In this document: piece by piece, positions 48,822-58,124 of the stretch
Position numbering within the stretch: position 1 is the stretch's first letter
How the letters are laid out: every line of letters begins with the position of its first letter
From: an uncultured Bacilli bacterium
Lineage (GTDB): Bacteria; Bacillota_I; Bacilli_A; RF39; UBA660
Direction of reading: 5' to 3'
Length of the DNA: 64,000 bases
Assembly: GCA_934098705.1 (NCBI GenBank)
Contig: CAKOPC010000004.1
Span: 38,987 to 102,986, forward strand
Made by a program: the position numbers and the translations under genes
The notes under the pieces: model-generated
Told to the model about the DNA's origin: nothing
The model's input: only the letters and a program-made list of their open reading frames with translations
The model's database searches: none

Positions 48822-49859
48822 TCATATACTCACACTTTCTTGATTTATATTATATTCCAATTCTTTATCAGCCATTTTTTGATAATTATCAATTATTTTC
48901 TTACTATAATTAACAATGGTATTAAATGAATTATCAATTTCTTTAAAATCTCTATCTTTACTCCAAGAGTAAAGATACATCATTGAATAATCTTTTGTAT
49001 CAAGCCCTAAATACTTTGATACGACATAGGCAATTGATTCAGCTTCACTTTCATATTGCTCTCTATGTTCTGTGTATTCTTTATGATTATCTTTTAAATG
49101 TTTATGTGCTAGAGAATGAGCATACTCATGAACTATAACTTTTAATCTCATTAAATTATTTAGATTTTTCTTAACAACGATAGTGTTATTATCAAAATCA
49201 CAATAACCTTTAGCACCATTTAGAATATCATCATATTTAACTTTAAATCCATCTTTATAAATTGCTTTTATAAAAACATCTGCAACACTATCAGCTCTAG
49301 GATCTTCTAACATAGGATTTAAAGATTTATTAATTTCTTCAAGTGGCATAGTAGTTTGACTAGCATCAAAAACATTACCAACTTTAAAGTGAGTAGCTTT
49401 TTCTTTATAAAAAGTTACTGAATCATCTTTTTTGTCTTTTAATCTTTTTAATTCATCATCACTTAATAAATAAATGGGCTTTATATCAAATTGAGAGTCA
49501 TTTATATTGACTTTAATAAACTTTAAAAAAACAGGAAATAATATTTTTATTCCTGTTTCACCCTCATTTATTTTATAACCCATTTTAGAAAAAGTATTAA
49601 AAGATGCTACATATTTTGAATCTGGTTTTTGTAGCCATATCAAACATTGATTATTAAATGAATAATTATTAAAATTAACTATATTATCTAAAAATCTTTT
49701 TATATCTGATTCGCTTTTAAAACTATTAATAGCTTGTTTTTTTAAATCAGTTAAGATACTTTTTACATCATTTTCTAATTTTTCTTTTTCTTTTTCATCT
49801 TTTATATTTTTTGCTTTAAAACTAAGTTCTGCAATTTCTTTAACTTTATCTTGTATTAT
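48822..49859 (-). CDS. ArdC-like antirestriction protein with M78-type metallopeptidase domain, AUA start
   Basis: A 345-residue protein. The N-terminal ArdC/LtrC-type region holds NYSFNNQCLIWLQKPDSKYV and FSKMGYKINEGETGIKIL. The C-terminal domain has VIVHEYAHSLAHKHL, an HExxH of the ImmA/IrrE kind. ArdC protects entering DNA from restriction. A conventional start (TTG at 49643) would cut the ArdC motif in half. Upstream, AAGGAGG is followed after nine bases by ATA-ATA-CAA-GAT, in frame with the rest; two neighbours begin ATG/TTG-ATT-CAA-GAT, which supports this start. The tail ends ESVSI. Confidence 0.75.
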   Translation of the reverse strand: MIQDKVKEIAELSFKAKNIKDEKEKEKLENDVKSILTDLKKQAINSFKSESDIKRFLDNIVNFNNYSFNNQCLIWLQKPDSKYVASFNTFSKMGYKINEGETGIKILFPVFLKFIKVNINDSQFDIKPIYLLSDDELKRLKDKKDDSVTFYKEKATHFKVGNVFDASQTTMPLEEINKSLNPMLEDPRADSVADVFIKAIYKDGFKVKYDDILNGAKGYCDFDNNTIVVKKNLNNLMRLKVIVHEYAHSLAHKHLKDNHKEYTEHREQYESEAESIAYVVSKYLGLDTKDYSMMYLYSWSKDRDFKEIDNSFNTIVNYSKKIIDNYQKMADKELEYNINQESVSI

Positions 49860-49873
49860 ATTATCATTCCTCC

Positions 49874-50101
49874 TTAATCAAAATTATTCTCATTAATTAC
49901 AATAGAATGATCGTTTTCATCAACAATCTCTATAATTAATTCTCTTAAATCTTCTTCGTTCATATTTAAAACCTCTTTGTGATTTAAATATGGATATGTA
50001 TTATCATTAAAATCTAAATCATTTTTTAAATAATCTAATAATTCATCTTTATTCATTTCATAAAATGGAGCATACTCTAAATTACCAATATTTATGTTCA
50101 T
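49874..50101 (-). CDS. Small acidic ICE protein
   Basis: 75 residues, very acidic (NKDELLDYLKNDLDFNDNTY; EEDLRELIIEIVDEND), with an ATG behind GGAGG. Acidic small proteins in such operons may be DNA mimics; there is no family match that I know. Confidence 0.55.
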   Translation of the reverse strand: MNINIGNLEYAPFYEMNKDELLDYLKNDLDFNDNTYPYLNHKEVLNMNEEDLRELIIEIVDENDHSIVINENNFD

Positions 50102-50110
50102 TGAAACCTC

Positions 50111-50383
50111 CTATATATTAATGTCAAACTCTTCGATATCTTCTAATTTTTGATAATTTTGATCGACAGGCTCTATGTATTCACACATAATGGCTAGAGC
50201 TTCCTCATAACTTCCTGAACTTGTAACTCTATTAGCCATTTCTAATGCTTTTTCAGGGTATCCAGCAGTTTTTAATGCACGACTACATATACCAATTAAA
50301 TTAAACACATTACCATCAGCCCCCACGATTGGTGCAAGTGGTTTTTCTATTTCTTGGTCTTTTATTTTTGATTTTGTATTTAT
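50111..50383 (-). CDS. ICE accessory protein with PLAPIVGADGN motif, AUA start
   Basis: A 90-residue protein containing KPLAPIVGADGNVFNLIGI, ALEMANRVTSSGSYEEAL and IMCEYIEPV. This is a small family common in ICEs and phages of Bacillota. The first conventional start (GTG in IVGADG) would remove the conserved KPLAPI. AAGGAGG, seven bases, then ATA-AAT-ACA-AAA in frame gives a 19-residue longer protein. The tail ends EEFDINI. Confidence 0.7.
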   Translation of the reverse strand: MNTKSKIKDQEIEKPLAPIVGADGNVFNLIGICSRALKTAGYPEKALEMANRVTSSGSYEEALAIMCEYIEPVDQNYQKLEDIEEFDINI

Positions 50384-50395
50384 AATTATTCCTCC

Positions 50396-51112
50396 TTATA
50401 TTTTCATATTACCATCACCGATGCTTATGTTATAATCTATTTCAGCATCGACAAAATCTTTTAATTTTTGTTTCATACCCAACATTAAAGTTACATCGCT
50501 TTTTAAATCAGGAGTAAACTCTTCAAAGTGTATATTTTCAAACTCGGTATGATCGTTATCTAAAAATTTAGAATAACGAAGTCCAACTTTACCTTCTAAT
50601 ATAATTAAATCACAAAAGAAATCTCCATCTTCAAAAGTTGCTAAATCATAATAGTCCTCATAATCTAAATCTTCTGCACTAACAACTATTTTTTCTAAAT
50701 CAGCAAGATTTCTATTACAATTAAATTTACAATTATAATTTGCATCTAAATATCTAGGAAAATTCTTTTTAATAACATTTAAAGCATAATTAGTAGCTTT
50801 ATCATAATCATCAGAATCAAAATATTTAGCAGAGCGATATGCTTTTTCATCAAACAAATTATTATTATCAGAACAACTTCTATCAGCAATGACAACCATT
50901 ATTTGATCTGAATTTCTACACATACAAGACCAAATACATAAATCATCCTCAACTTTATTGTCTGCATACATAATTAGCTGTAGTCCTTGCTCTCTACAAT
51001 TATTAAAAACATTGTAATATCCATTGAATGATGGATTTAATTTTGTTAATTTACTTTCTAAAACTTCAAAAAATTTTTTACTTAACTCAAAACTGTCGTT
51101 TTTTTCAAACAA
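50396..51112 (-). CDS. ICE accessory protein, unknown
   Basis: The 238-residue acidic protein has CIWSCMCRNSDQIMVVIADR and YSKFLDNDHTEFENIHFEEF. No signal peptide or membrane span. The start is TTG, eight bases after GGAGG. The tail reads NISIGDGNMKI. Family unknown to me. Confidence 0.55.
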   Translation of the reverse strand: MFEKNDSFELSKKFFEVLESKLTKLNPSFNGYYNVFNNCREQGLQLIMYADNKVEDDLCIWSCMCRNSDQIMVVIADRSCSDNNNLFDEKAYRSAKYFDSDDYDKATNYALNVIKKNFPRYLDANYNCKFNCNRNLADLEKIVVSAEDLDYEDYYDLATFEDGDFFCDLIILEGKVGLRYSKFLDNDHTEFENIHFEEFTPDLKSDVTLMLGMKQKLKDFVDAEIDYNISIGDGNMKI

Positions 51113-51124
51113 TATTTTATCCTC

Positions 51125-51379
51125 CTATATACTTATACTAGTTTTTTCTTCAATATCTTTATTTATGTCAACAATTTCAAACTTATCAACACCATAGATT
51201 AAAGATAAAGTTCTACCATTATCCCAAGAAACTCCGATTTGACCTTCATCATCTATGTAGTCAATAGTACCAAGAGTTCCACTAGGAACAGCATAAGGAT
51301 CATCCATATAATCAAGTTTAACTCTTGTTCCTATTGGGTATTTATTTTTTATAAAATCTAATTTTTCTTTACTTATCAT
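51125..51379 (-). CDS. DUF4314 protein
   Basis: An 84-residue protein with the SH3-like DUF4314 core: YPIGTRVKLDYMDDPYAVP, SGTLGTIDYIDDEGQIGVSW and DNGRTLSLIYGVDKF. It is common in ICE operons; the function is not known. The ATG overlaps the stop of the small membrane protein gene (ATGA). The tail ends EKTSISI. Confidence 0.8.
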   Translation of the reverse strand: MISKEKLDFIKNKYPIGTRVKLDYMDDPYAVPSGTLGTIDYIDDEGQIGVSWDNGRTLSLIYGVDKFEIVDINKDIEEKTSISI

Positions 51380-51516
51380 TTTAAATCCTCCTTCTTATAA
51401 TTTTCTTCTTCTCTAGAACACTCACTAGAGATTTTAATTGCACTATATAAAAAAAGTGATAGAGTTAGTTCTACCACTATGAATACTATAAATATTATCC
51501 ATTTCCAAATTTCCAA
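51376..51516 (-). CDS. Small single-span membrane protein, TTG start
   Basis: 46 residues: one membrane segment (IIFIVFIVVELTLSLFLY) followed by a charged tail rich in Glu and Lys. AAGGAGG lies eight bases before TTG. Its stop overlaps the DUF4314 start by four bases, so the two are coupled. Confidence 0.6.
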   Translation of the reverse strand: MEIWKWIIFIVFIVVELTLSLFLYSAIKISSECSREEENYKKEDLK

Positions 51517-51543
51517 TATTTTATCCTCCTTAAAATTATTCAT

Positions 51544-51575
51544 TAAAAAAGATTAGTTATATTACAAACTAATCT
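51544..51575 (-). terminator. Terminator after virD4
   Basis: AGATTAGTT and AACTAATCT form the stem, followed by TTTTTT on the minus strand. The hairpin closely resembles that at 56042-56067. The 51576-51750 stretch between it and virD4 holds no gene I can support. Confidence 0.75.
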
Positions 51576-51750
51576 ACATTGTCCTATACTAGCGACAACT
51601 CTCTTTGATCTTATATCCACCATTTATTCAGAAAGGAGGTGTGATACTGATCGGTCGAGTTAAATGGTTTAATATCAAGTATTATTCACTTGACAAATCA
51701 AGTATAACATATATGTCGAACTTTGTCGATAGTTTTTCAACTAAACCTAA

Positions 51751-53526
51751 CTATTCAAGCTCAATTTGTGTGTTTTTATTTAAAGTTTGTTCTTTTCTAA
51801 ACTCATCCAAGTTAAAACATACTATATCATACTTTTTAGATTTATTAGGAACATTGCATTTTTTTATCTTAATTGGGTAGTCGCTAATAGGTACAATATG
51901 AGCTTTAATTGGATGCATCCTAGTTCTCATAAAGATGGACTCACCAAACTTGAATCTCATAAGTTCATCAGGCATCATTAACTCACGACCAATTAAAGAT
52001 TTATCATTAGAAATGTTATAATCTAATTGTTCTAATCTCGAAGAAGTAGATACACGAGAAGATGAAATGGTGTACTTACCTAAACGAGTAGATATTTCTT
52101 TTGCAGTTTCATTGTCTGCTGTTAAAAGATAAACCCAATTGGTACAGTTAGACTTAATAGTACCAGCTTGTTCTTTATAGGTTTCTTTTAGTTGGTCGAA
52201 ATCTTGCAATACTAGATAAAAGCGAATGTTTCTCGAACGTGATACAGTAATTTTATTACTTATGGATGGGATTTGAGGCATATTTGAAAACTCATCAAGT
52301 ATAAAGTTAACTCTAATTGGCAATTTACTTGTTGAAAGTGACTGTGCATAATTAACAAGTGCTTGATAACATTGGTCTATAAATAACGATGCAAGATCGT
52401 GTCTTGATTCCTTTTCATCAGGAATAATTAAATAGACAGCAGTTTTCTTTTTACCAATATCTTCAAGTTCAAAATCAGTTCTACTAGTAAGGTTAGCAAT
52501 ACCTGTATCACTAAACATTTTTATAACAGTAGCAAGAACTGAAAACAAAGTAGCACGAGTTTCACCTTTGGCAAAACTACCTGTAGCATAAGAGTTTTTT
52601 GCAAGATTACCAAATGGTTTTTGTTGAAAATATAAATCTAATGAATTAAATTTATCAATCATTTTAGCTCCATGTTCAACAAGCATTGTATATATTGAAT
52701 ATAAGTGAACTTGTTCTTCACAGGGGGCATCTTCAATTATTGCATAACACAATGCAGTTAAAACTGATGTTGCTGATTTTTCCCAATACATATCTTTACT
52801 AGATAAGTTTTTTGTTAATGACTTGGCGAAGTTTTCAATTAAGTCACCAGCCAAATCTATGTTACCACTTTTATAATACTTATATGGAAGATGAAGTGGA
52901 TTCCAGCCATCACTAGCAAAGGCATCTCTTAAATTAATGACCTTAATAGAATAACCCTGCTTTTTTAAAAAGTTAGCTGTATTAGAATAAATTTCGCCTT
53001 TAGTATCATTTATAACCATTGACTCCCCAGCATAGCCTAAATTAAAAACCATCGGTAGAATATTACAAATTGTTTTACCTGATCCAGTAGAGCCAATAAT
53101 TAAAGTATGGTCAAAAGAATCAGAATAATAATACTTACCATCCATATAAGTTACAGGTATACCACCACTTGAAAGTTTGCTCCCAACATTCCAAACTTTA
53201 AACTCTTTTTTGATTTCTTTTTTAGTAGCCCACCTAGAACTACCATACTCATAAGAGCCATCTTCTTTTGGCATCTTTTTTAATTTTTGTAATTTAAGTT
53301 TTAATTCTTTATCATATTTTAATATAAATAAAATTATTATTGTTGATAAAAGAATTGTTCCAAATAAAAGTTCCATATCTTTTAATTGAATGAGAGAGTG
53401 AAACACATTTAAGTTCCACTCTAACTTAATATTATTTCTAATTATGTGAGTTAAATTATAACAAATATTAGCAGATATTATAAAATCGCAAATATATATA
53501 ATTATATAATTAATTAACTTTTTAAT
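51751..53526 (-). CDS. VirD4/TraG-type coupling protein, AUU start
   Basis: The coupling ATPase brings the relaxase-DNA complex to the secretion channel. Seen: YGSSRWATKKEIKK, Walker A LIIGSTGSGKTICN, VNFILDEFSNMPQ, SRSRNIRFYLVLQDFDQLK. The usual VirD4 form has two N-terminal membrane spans about 50 residues apart; conventional starts (GTG 53406) leave only one. Reading upstream in frame restores the first span (LINYIIIYICDFIISANICY) and reaches ATT-AAA-AAG eight bases after AGGAGG, with a stop immediately before. The protein then has 591 residues. The start is inferred. Confidence 0.85.
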   Translation of the reverse strand: MKKLINYIIIYICDFIISANICYNLTHIIRNNIKLEWNLNVFHSLIQLKDMELLFGTILLSTIIILFILKYDKELKLKLQKLKKMPKEDGSYEYGSSRWATKKEIKKEFKVWNVGSKLSSGGIPVTYMDGKYYYSDSFDHTLIIGSTGSGKTICNILPMVFNLGYAGESMVINDTKGEIYSNTANFLKKQGYSIKVINLRDAFASDGWNPLHLPYKYYKSGNIDLAGDLIENFAKSLTKNLSSKDMYWEKSATSVLTALCYAIIEDAPCEEQVHLYSIYTMLVEHGAKMIDKFNSLDLYFQQKPFGNLAKNSYATGSFAKGETRATLFSVLATVIKMFSDTGIANLTSRTDFELEDIGKKKTAVYLIIPDEKESRHDLASLFIDQCYQALVNYAQSLSTSKLPIRVNFILDEFSNMPQIPSISNKITVSRSRNIRFYLVLQDFDQLKETYKEQAGTIKSNCTNWVYLLTADNETAKEISTRLGKYTISSSRVSTSSRLEQLDYNISNDKSLIGRELMMPDELMRFKFGESIFMRTRMHPIKAHIVPISDYPIKIKKCNVPNKSKKYDIVCFNLDEFRKEQTLNKNTQIELE

Positions 53527-53538
53527 TTACTAATCCTC

Positions 53539-54789
53539 CTAATTGAAATTAAGTTGTCCTGATGATCTAGTCCAAGCCTCTGAATAACCATTAGTACAAC
53601 TAACAGCAACCCAATATAAGTATGGGAAGTTATAATTTTTATAATTTGTATGTCTTGCTATGTAATCTTTTTGTACTTCAGCTTGAGCTCTAGTTAATGT
53701 GTAATCAGTAACTACCCAATAATAATTTGGAGCTGATGGAGCAATTTCAACACGACCTGACCAACCTGCATCTTGGAATACTTTAAGTAATGCAGTAGCA
53801 TTACCATAAGGTCCATGCCCTGTCATCAACATACAATATGATTCAGTAATATTTGCTGTTAAAGAAATATTATAATCAGGCATGGTATCAACCCAATTAT
53901 TCCAACCGTGAAAAGTATGATAAATATCTAATAAACTCTGTGCATTTAAGTTCTCGATATTATCACCATAAGCAACTGTTCTTTGAGTCCATAAATTACC
54001 ATTAACATAGTAACTTACAACATAACTATTTTTACTCCAATTAGCTTTATATTTCTTATTACCAACATTATTAGAAATAGTAATATCTTTTAAAATACCA
54101 TTTATGTCAGTACCTGACCATCCTGTAAAAGTATGACCTTTTTTAGTAGGCTGTGGAAGTGTGATAGTATCATTAACATTATAACTATTTGGCTGATTAG
54201 ATATACTTCCACCATCTAAATCATAAGATATAGAATAAGTATCTAAATGCCAATTAGCTGTATAACTTCTATCACCAATACTGCCTTTTGAAATAACAAC
54301 ATTTTTTGATAAACCATTTATGTCAGTACCTGACCAACCTGTAAAAGTGTATCCTCTTTTACTAGGGGTAGGAAGTGTAAACTCTTGTGTTACATTATAA
54401 TTTTGTGGAGCATTAGAGATAGTACCACCATTTAAGTTATAATCTATGGAATATGTATTCGTATGCCAAATAGCATATATTTTTTTATTATTGATATCAT
54501 TAATATTTTTTATTGCATTGTTATATTCTACATTACCATTTGAAGTAGAACTATAACCTAAAAAAGTATAACCTTTTTTATATGGAGTTGGAAGTGTGGT
54601 AGAACTACCAACTAACTTTATATTTTCATTTTTAAAAGTACCACCTGTACCATCAATAGTAATTACATAATCTTCAATTTTAAAAGTATTTATGTGATTA
54701 CTTGAAGTGTTATAAAATGCTAATGTAGATTTAATAGTTAAAAGAAGAACTATCAAACTTAATATAATTAAACTAATTTTTTTCTTCAT
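53539..54789 (-). CDS. InlB B-repeat surface protein with SipW-type leader
   Basis: A 416-residue protein. Signal segment (residues 5-22) ends LAFYNTSSNHINTF, a SipW-like site. Three or four InlB/Flg_new beta-repeats follow (GGTISNAPQNYNV; GYTFTGWSGTDINGLSK; GGSISNQPNSYNV; GHTFTGWSGTDINGILK), then a C-terminal domain of about 110 residues beginning CMLMTGHGPYGN that I cannot assign. Probably displayed on the cell surface, perhaps for cell-cell contact during transfer. It overlaps the sipW gene by 17 bases. Confidence 0.75.
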   Translation of the reverse strand: MKKKISLIILSLIVLLLTIKSTLAFYNTSSNHINTFKIEDYVITIDGTGGTFKNENIKLVGSSTTLPTPYKKGYTFLGYSSTSNGNVEYNNAIKNINDINNKKIYAIWHTNTYSIDYNLNGGTISNAPQNYNVTQEFTLPTPSKRGYTFTGWSGTDINGLSKNVVISKGSIGDRSYTANWHLDTYSISYDLDGGSISNQPNSYNVNDTITLPQPTKKGHTFTGWSGTDINGILKDITISNNVGNKKYKANWSKNSYVVSYYVNGNLWTQRTVAYGDNIENLNAQSLLDIYHTFHGWNNWVDTMPDYNISLTANITESYCMLMTGHGPYGNATALLKVFQDAGWSGRVEIAPSAPNYYWVVTDYTLTRAQAEVQKDYIARHTNYKNYNFPYLYWVAVSCTNGYSEAWTRSSGQLNFN

Positions 54790-55264
54790 ATTTTGTTACC
54801 TCCTGTTTTTTTCTGCGATAATCAAAATATAAATCAATTATTAGAATTATAACTGTTATGAATAAAATATATTTATGTGTATAAATAAAATCAGCATACA
54901 AGCCCAAAAATGGTATACACCAATTAGTGCCTTTACCTAGAACTTGATTATCATTAACAATTATAGAATCATTACTTTTATTAGCATCACCTTTGGTAAT
55001 AAAGCCACCATCAACTCGTTCAACTAATCTATGTGATATTGTATGATGTTTTGTATAATACACTAGTATATCATCTTTATTAAATTTATCCAAATCATGC
55101 TCGTGATAATATAGTAAAGAGCCAACTTTTAAGGTCGGCTCCATACTACCTGAAATAACAACGAGTGGTTTATGTCCCCAAAAACTTGGTATAAAAATTA
55201 ATAAATATATTAATACTAGCACATAGACAAAACTAATAATTATATTCTTAATTTTTAATAACAT
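54773..55264 (-). CDS. sipW: SipW-type (ER-type) signal peptidase I
   Basis: A 163-residue membrane peptidase with an N-terminal span and a C-terminal span. The catalytic Ser is in VISGSMEPTLKVG, and the general base is the His in HTISHRLV, not Lys as in ordinary SPase I. This marks the SipW group, which processes TasA/BsaA-type fibre proteins. It lies directly between a BsaA-like gene and an InlB-repeat gene with matching leaders, its likely substrates. Confidence 0.9.
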   Translation of the reverse strand: MLLKIKNIIISFVYVLVLIYLLIFIPSFWGHKPLVVISGSMEPTLKVGSLLYYHEHDLDKFNKDDILVYYTKHHTISHRLVERVDGGFITKGDANKSNDSIIVNDNQVLGKGTNWCIPFLGLYADFIYTHKYILFITVIILIIDLYFDYRRKKQEVTKYEEKN

Positions 55265-55309
55265 ATTTCACCTATATAAACTAATAAGCTAGTTTATTAT
55301 AATTCCTTT

Positions 55310-55954
55310 CTACCAAACATTATGTGCTTGATCGTATTGTATTGTATCTATCTTAACTACTAAAGTATATGTGGCATTATCATAACCATTTCCTGTAGAA
55401 GTAAATGTTATAGTTTTACCATCATCTGATACAGCAGTTTTTAAATCTGCAACTGTATCTTTATTAAAAGTTACACCTGAAATGAATGATGAAGAAGTTT
55501 GAGTTGGTAATAATTTAGTAAGATTATCTTTAGTACCATAGTAATAATATCCATCTTCATTTTTAGTCCAACTGTTATCAAAATTAATTATAGCAATTGT
55601 ATTATTATTACTATCTACAAGTGGTAATTCTTTCCCATTAGCATTTACCCATTTTTCAGTAAAGGTTGCTCGAAGAGCCATATCAATAGTCCCTTTATTT
55701 GTTACCTTTATAGTCTTTGATGTGGTAGTCCCTGGTGTCCAATCTTTAGGACTTACAAAATCCTCAACAATTTGTGTTTCATATTTAGCAGTATTAAATA
55801 TATTTTTAATATTGCTACTAGTAGTGAAGTAAGCAAGTGTACCTCCTAAAATAGTAAACAAACTTATAGTTCCTACTACTAATAATTTTTTTCTATTATC
55901 TTTCTTATTTTTTTTACTGTTAAGTTCAGCATCATTATAATTATTTAATTTCAT
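55310..55954 (-). CDS. BsaA-family SipW-dependent fibre protein
   Basis: A 214-residue protein with the SipW leader GTISLFTILGGTLAYFTTS after a basic start. The mature part has the camelysin/TasA-like pattern WTPGTTTSKTIKVTNKGTID and ALRATFTEKWVNANG and ends in AHNVW. BsaA of Clostridium forms SipW-dependent surface fibres in biofilms. It is first in a three-gene module with sipW and the InlB-repeat gene. Confidence 0.82.
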   Translation of the reverse strand: MKLNNYNDAELNSKKNKKDNRKKLLVVGTISLFTILGGTLAYFTTSSNIKNIFNTAKYETQIVEDFVSPKDWTPGTTTSKTIKVTNKGTIDMALRATFTEKWVNANGKELPLVDSNNNTIAIINFDNSWTKNEDGYYYYGTKDNLTKLLPTQTSSSFISGVTFNKDTVADLKTAVSDDGKTITFTSTGNGYDNATYTLVVKIDTIQYDQAHNVW

Positions 55955-56041
55955 TTTTTTACCTTTCCTTTCTTTAAAATAATTTATTTTTTATATGTAA
56001 TTTAGATATTAAATCAAAACATATTCCTCCTTTATGACATT

Positions 56042-56067
56042 AAAAAATTAGTTATATTTCAAACTAA
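56042..56067 (-). terminator. Terminator upstream of the surface module
   Basis: TTAGTT and AACTAA separated by TGAAATAT, followed by TTTTTT on the minus strand. Downstream is an unused-looking AAAGGAGG followed by ATG-TTT-TGA at about 56010-56031. Confidence 0.65.
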
Positions 56068-56082
56068 CTTTATATTATGCAA

Positions 56083-56682
56083 TTATATCTGAATATCAAA
56101 ATTAGAATTTTTTAATTGATTATATGAAAGAGAGTTATTAAGAAGTTCCTCAATAAATGTTCCACCATTATATAAAGAAGTTATTTCAAAATTACTATTA
56201 TTATAAACATAAGACATTTTATCAAAATTATTTAAATCAACTTTTTTCTCATCATACTCATATAGTTTTCCCTCATCATTTAATGAACTGATTAAAGAAT
56301 CATTTATTAAATATGCCATATATGAATTAGCAAAATTTATTTTATTTTTATCAAACTGATAAATATATGGATATGGATCTTTACCATAATCAAATTGTTT
56401 AACAAATACACAATTATCCTTATTAGTATTTATACTTTGTATTATTAAATCATCCTTAATATCAAGATTATAATTATCTTTTATAAATGGCTTTAAGAAA
56501 AATAAATCCATATTTAATTCTTTATCTAACAATTCAGGATCAATTGCAATTTGTAGATTAGCAAGAGCATAATCTATAATATAATTCATTGTTTTTGTTT
56601 TAGTGTCAGTGGTCATTTTACCAACTAGCATATCACTCTCATATTTATTTTTATTAACTCTTGTTATATCAACAACATACAT
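56083..56682 (-). CDS. ICE protein following the relaxase, unknown
   Basis: The 199-residue protein begins MYVVDITRVNKNKYESDMLV; its ATG overlaps the relaxase stop. It is acidic, with no membrane span, and ends NSNFDIQI. The position suggests a mobilization accessory; family unknown. Confidence 0.55.
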   Translation of the reverse strand: MYVVDITRVNKNKYESDMLVGKMTTDTKTKTMNYIIDYALANLQIAIDPELLDKELNMDLFFLKPFIKDNYNLDIKDDLIIQSINTNKDNCVFVKQFDYGKDPYPYIYQFDKNKINFANSYMAYLINDSLISSLNDEGKLYEYDEKKVDLNNFDKMSYVYNNSNFEITSLYNGGTFIEELLNNSLSYNQLKNSNFDIQI

Positions 56683-58124
56683 TATTTAGATACCTCCAAT
56701 TCGTACTCGAGTTCACTTATTATTTGTTTTTCTTCTTGTTCTAATTCATACATAAGATGGTTAACAGCTTTATTTATGAAAGCTTTATAATTAACATCTT
56801 TGTAAAAAAACTTACTTCTAAACTTACTATACTTTTCATAATCATATCCGAGTTTTTTTAATGCATTATAATACTCACTAGAAGTCATATCAGTTTTAAA
56901 ACTACTAGCAAGTGATATTAAAGAATCTACATCATAATTATATTTTGATTTTGTTATCCAATTATTAAATACCTTTCTAGTTTCATTATAATTAAGTCCA
57001 GCAAGAGAACATAATTTATACAAATCTTTTGCTATATTTATTTTAGTATCTTCTTTGACATAATCAGAACGACTTTTAAAATTCATTTCTTTTATATGTC
57101 TTTTTAAGAACTCTTTTTCTTTGTTAATTAGTTCCATTGATTGATAATTTTTAAAACTAGATAATATTTCATTACCTATTTTAGAGTAGAGTCTGCTTAA
57201 CTGATCATTATAATATTTTCTATTTTTATTACTTTCAGTTAGACCATACATATCGGTAAGTTCTTTTTGATGAGTCTCTAAAAGTTTTAAGTAATTAGCA
57301 TAATTATATTTAACAGAATCATGCATTAAAATATATTTAATAATACTATTTAATTCTTCCTTATATGGAATCATATTTTTAGAATTATATTGAAGTCTGC
57401 CCTTTGATGGTAGTTTAGAATAAAGACTTAATAAACGATTATTAAGTCCTTTTCTATATGAATCACTATAAAGTTTTTGACTCTTAACTTTAGCCAAATC
57501 TTTTAGATTAATAGCTCCTGTAATATTAGAGAACTCTTTATCACGAAGTTCATAAAACTTGGTATTATCAATTAAATAATTAGCAATATTACTTTTAATA
57601 TTTTTTATAGCAGATTGATTTATAAAACCATTAGTAGCAGTTTTCTTTTTTTCATAAATTAAGATATGCATATGTGGATTTTTGGTATTACGGTGTAGAG
57701 AAGAATACCAAACAGTGTTATCTAATTTTAATCCCATATCAGTAATTAATGATGGCATAATATTTTTTGTTAAATCAAAAAAATCAGATTTAGTTATTAA
57801 ACCATTTTTTACTGCAAAGTCGAATGGAAAAGAGATAACTAAGTTCCATACAAACCCATCTTCATCAATGTTAATTTTATTTTTAATATCTCTTTTAGGA
57901 TTAACATCACCATCCATACCCCAAACGAAAGACTCACATTTTTCAAATAGAAAAGAATCTTTATCAGCCATAGCAAAATATTCGTTCATAATATTTTGCT
58001 CATCTAAACTAGTGGCATCTGCTTTTTCTTTTTTAGAAACATAGTCAAGCCATTTTGAAATATGTTTACTTGTACCATAAGAATTTTTATATCTAGTACG
58101 AACTATAACATTACTGCTACTCAT
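56682..58124 (-). CDS. MobL-family relaxase
   Basis: A 480-residue relaxase of the MobL group (MOB-P related). The N-terminal part reads VIVRTRYKNSYGTSKHISKW, and the metal-binding histidines are in SLHRNTKNPHMHILIYEKK (HxH). The remainder is helical. It nicks the ICE oriT and is carried into the recipient. The ATG overlaps the stop of the preceding mobilization gene by eight bases. Confidence 0.85.
   Translation of the reverse strand: MSSSNVIVRTRYKNSYGTSKHISKWLDYVSKKEKADATSLDEQNIMNEYFAMADKDSFLFEKCESFVWGMDGDVNPKRDIKNKINIDEDGFVWNLVISFPFDFAVKNGLITKSDFFDLTKNIMPSLITDMGLKLDNTVWYSSLHRNTKNPHMHILIYEKKKTATNGFINQSAIKNIKSNIANYLIDNTKFYELRDKEFSNITGAINLKDLAKVKSQKLYSDSYRKGLNNRLLSLYSKLPSKGRLQYNSKNMIPYKEELNSIIKYILMHDSVKYNYANYLKLLETHQKELTDMYGLTESNKNRKYYNDQLSRLYSKIGNEILSSFKNYQSMELINKEKEFLKRHIKEMNFKSRSDYVKEDTKINIAKDLYKLCSLAGLNYNETRKVFNNWITKSKYNYDVDSLISLASSFKTDMTSSEYYNALKKLGYDYEKYSKFRSKFFYKDVNYKAFINKAVNHLMYELEQEEKQIISELEYELEVSK

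Noticed and set aside
51605..51880. A plus-strand frame with AAAGGAGG and residues IGRVKWFN, like the start of a cold-shock protein.
   Set aside because: Only eight residues match, the rest does not continue as a cold-shock fold, and the frame runs antisense through the end of virD4. Chance resemblance is more likely.
56008..56032. Strong AAAGGAGG followed by ATG-TTT-TGA before bsaA, as a leader peptide gene.
   Set aside because: Two codons are too few to support a coding call; it may be a remnant of a lost gene start.
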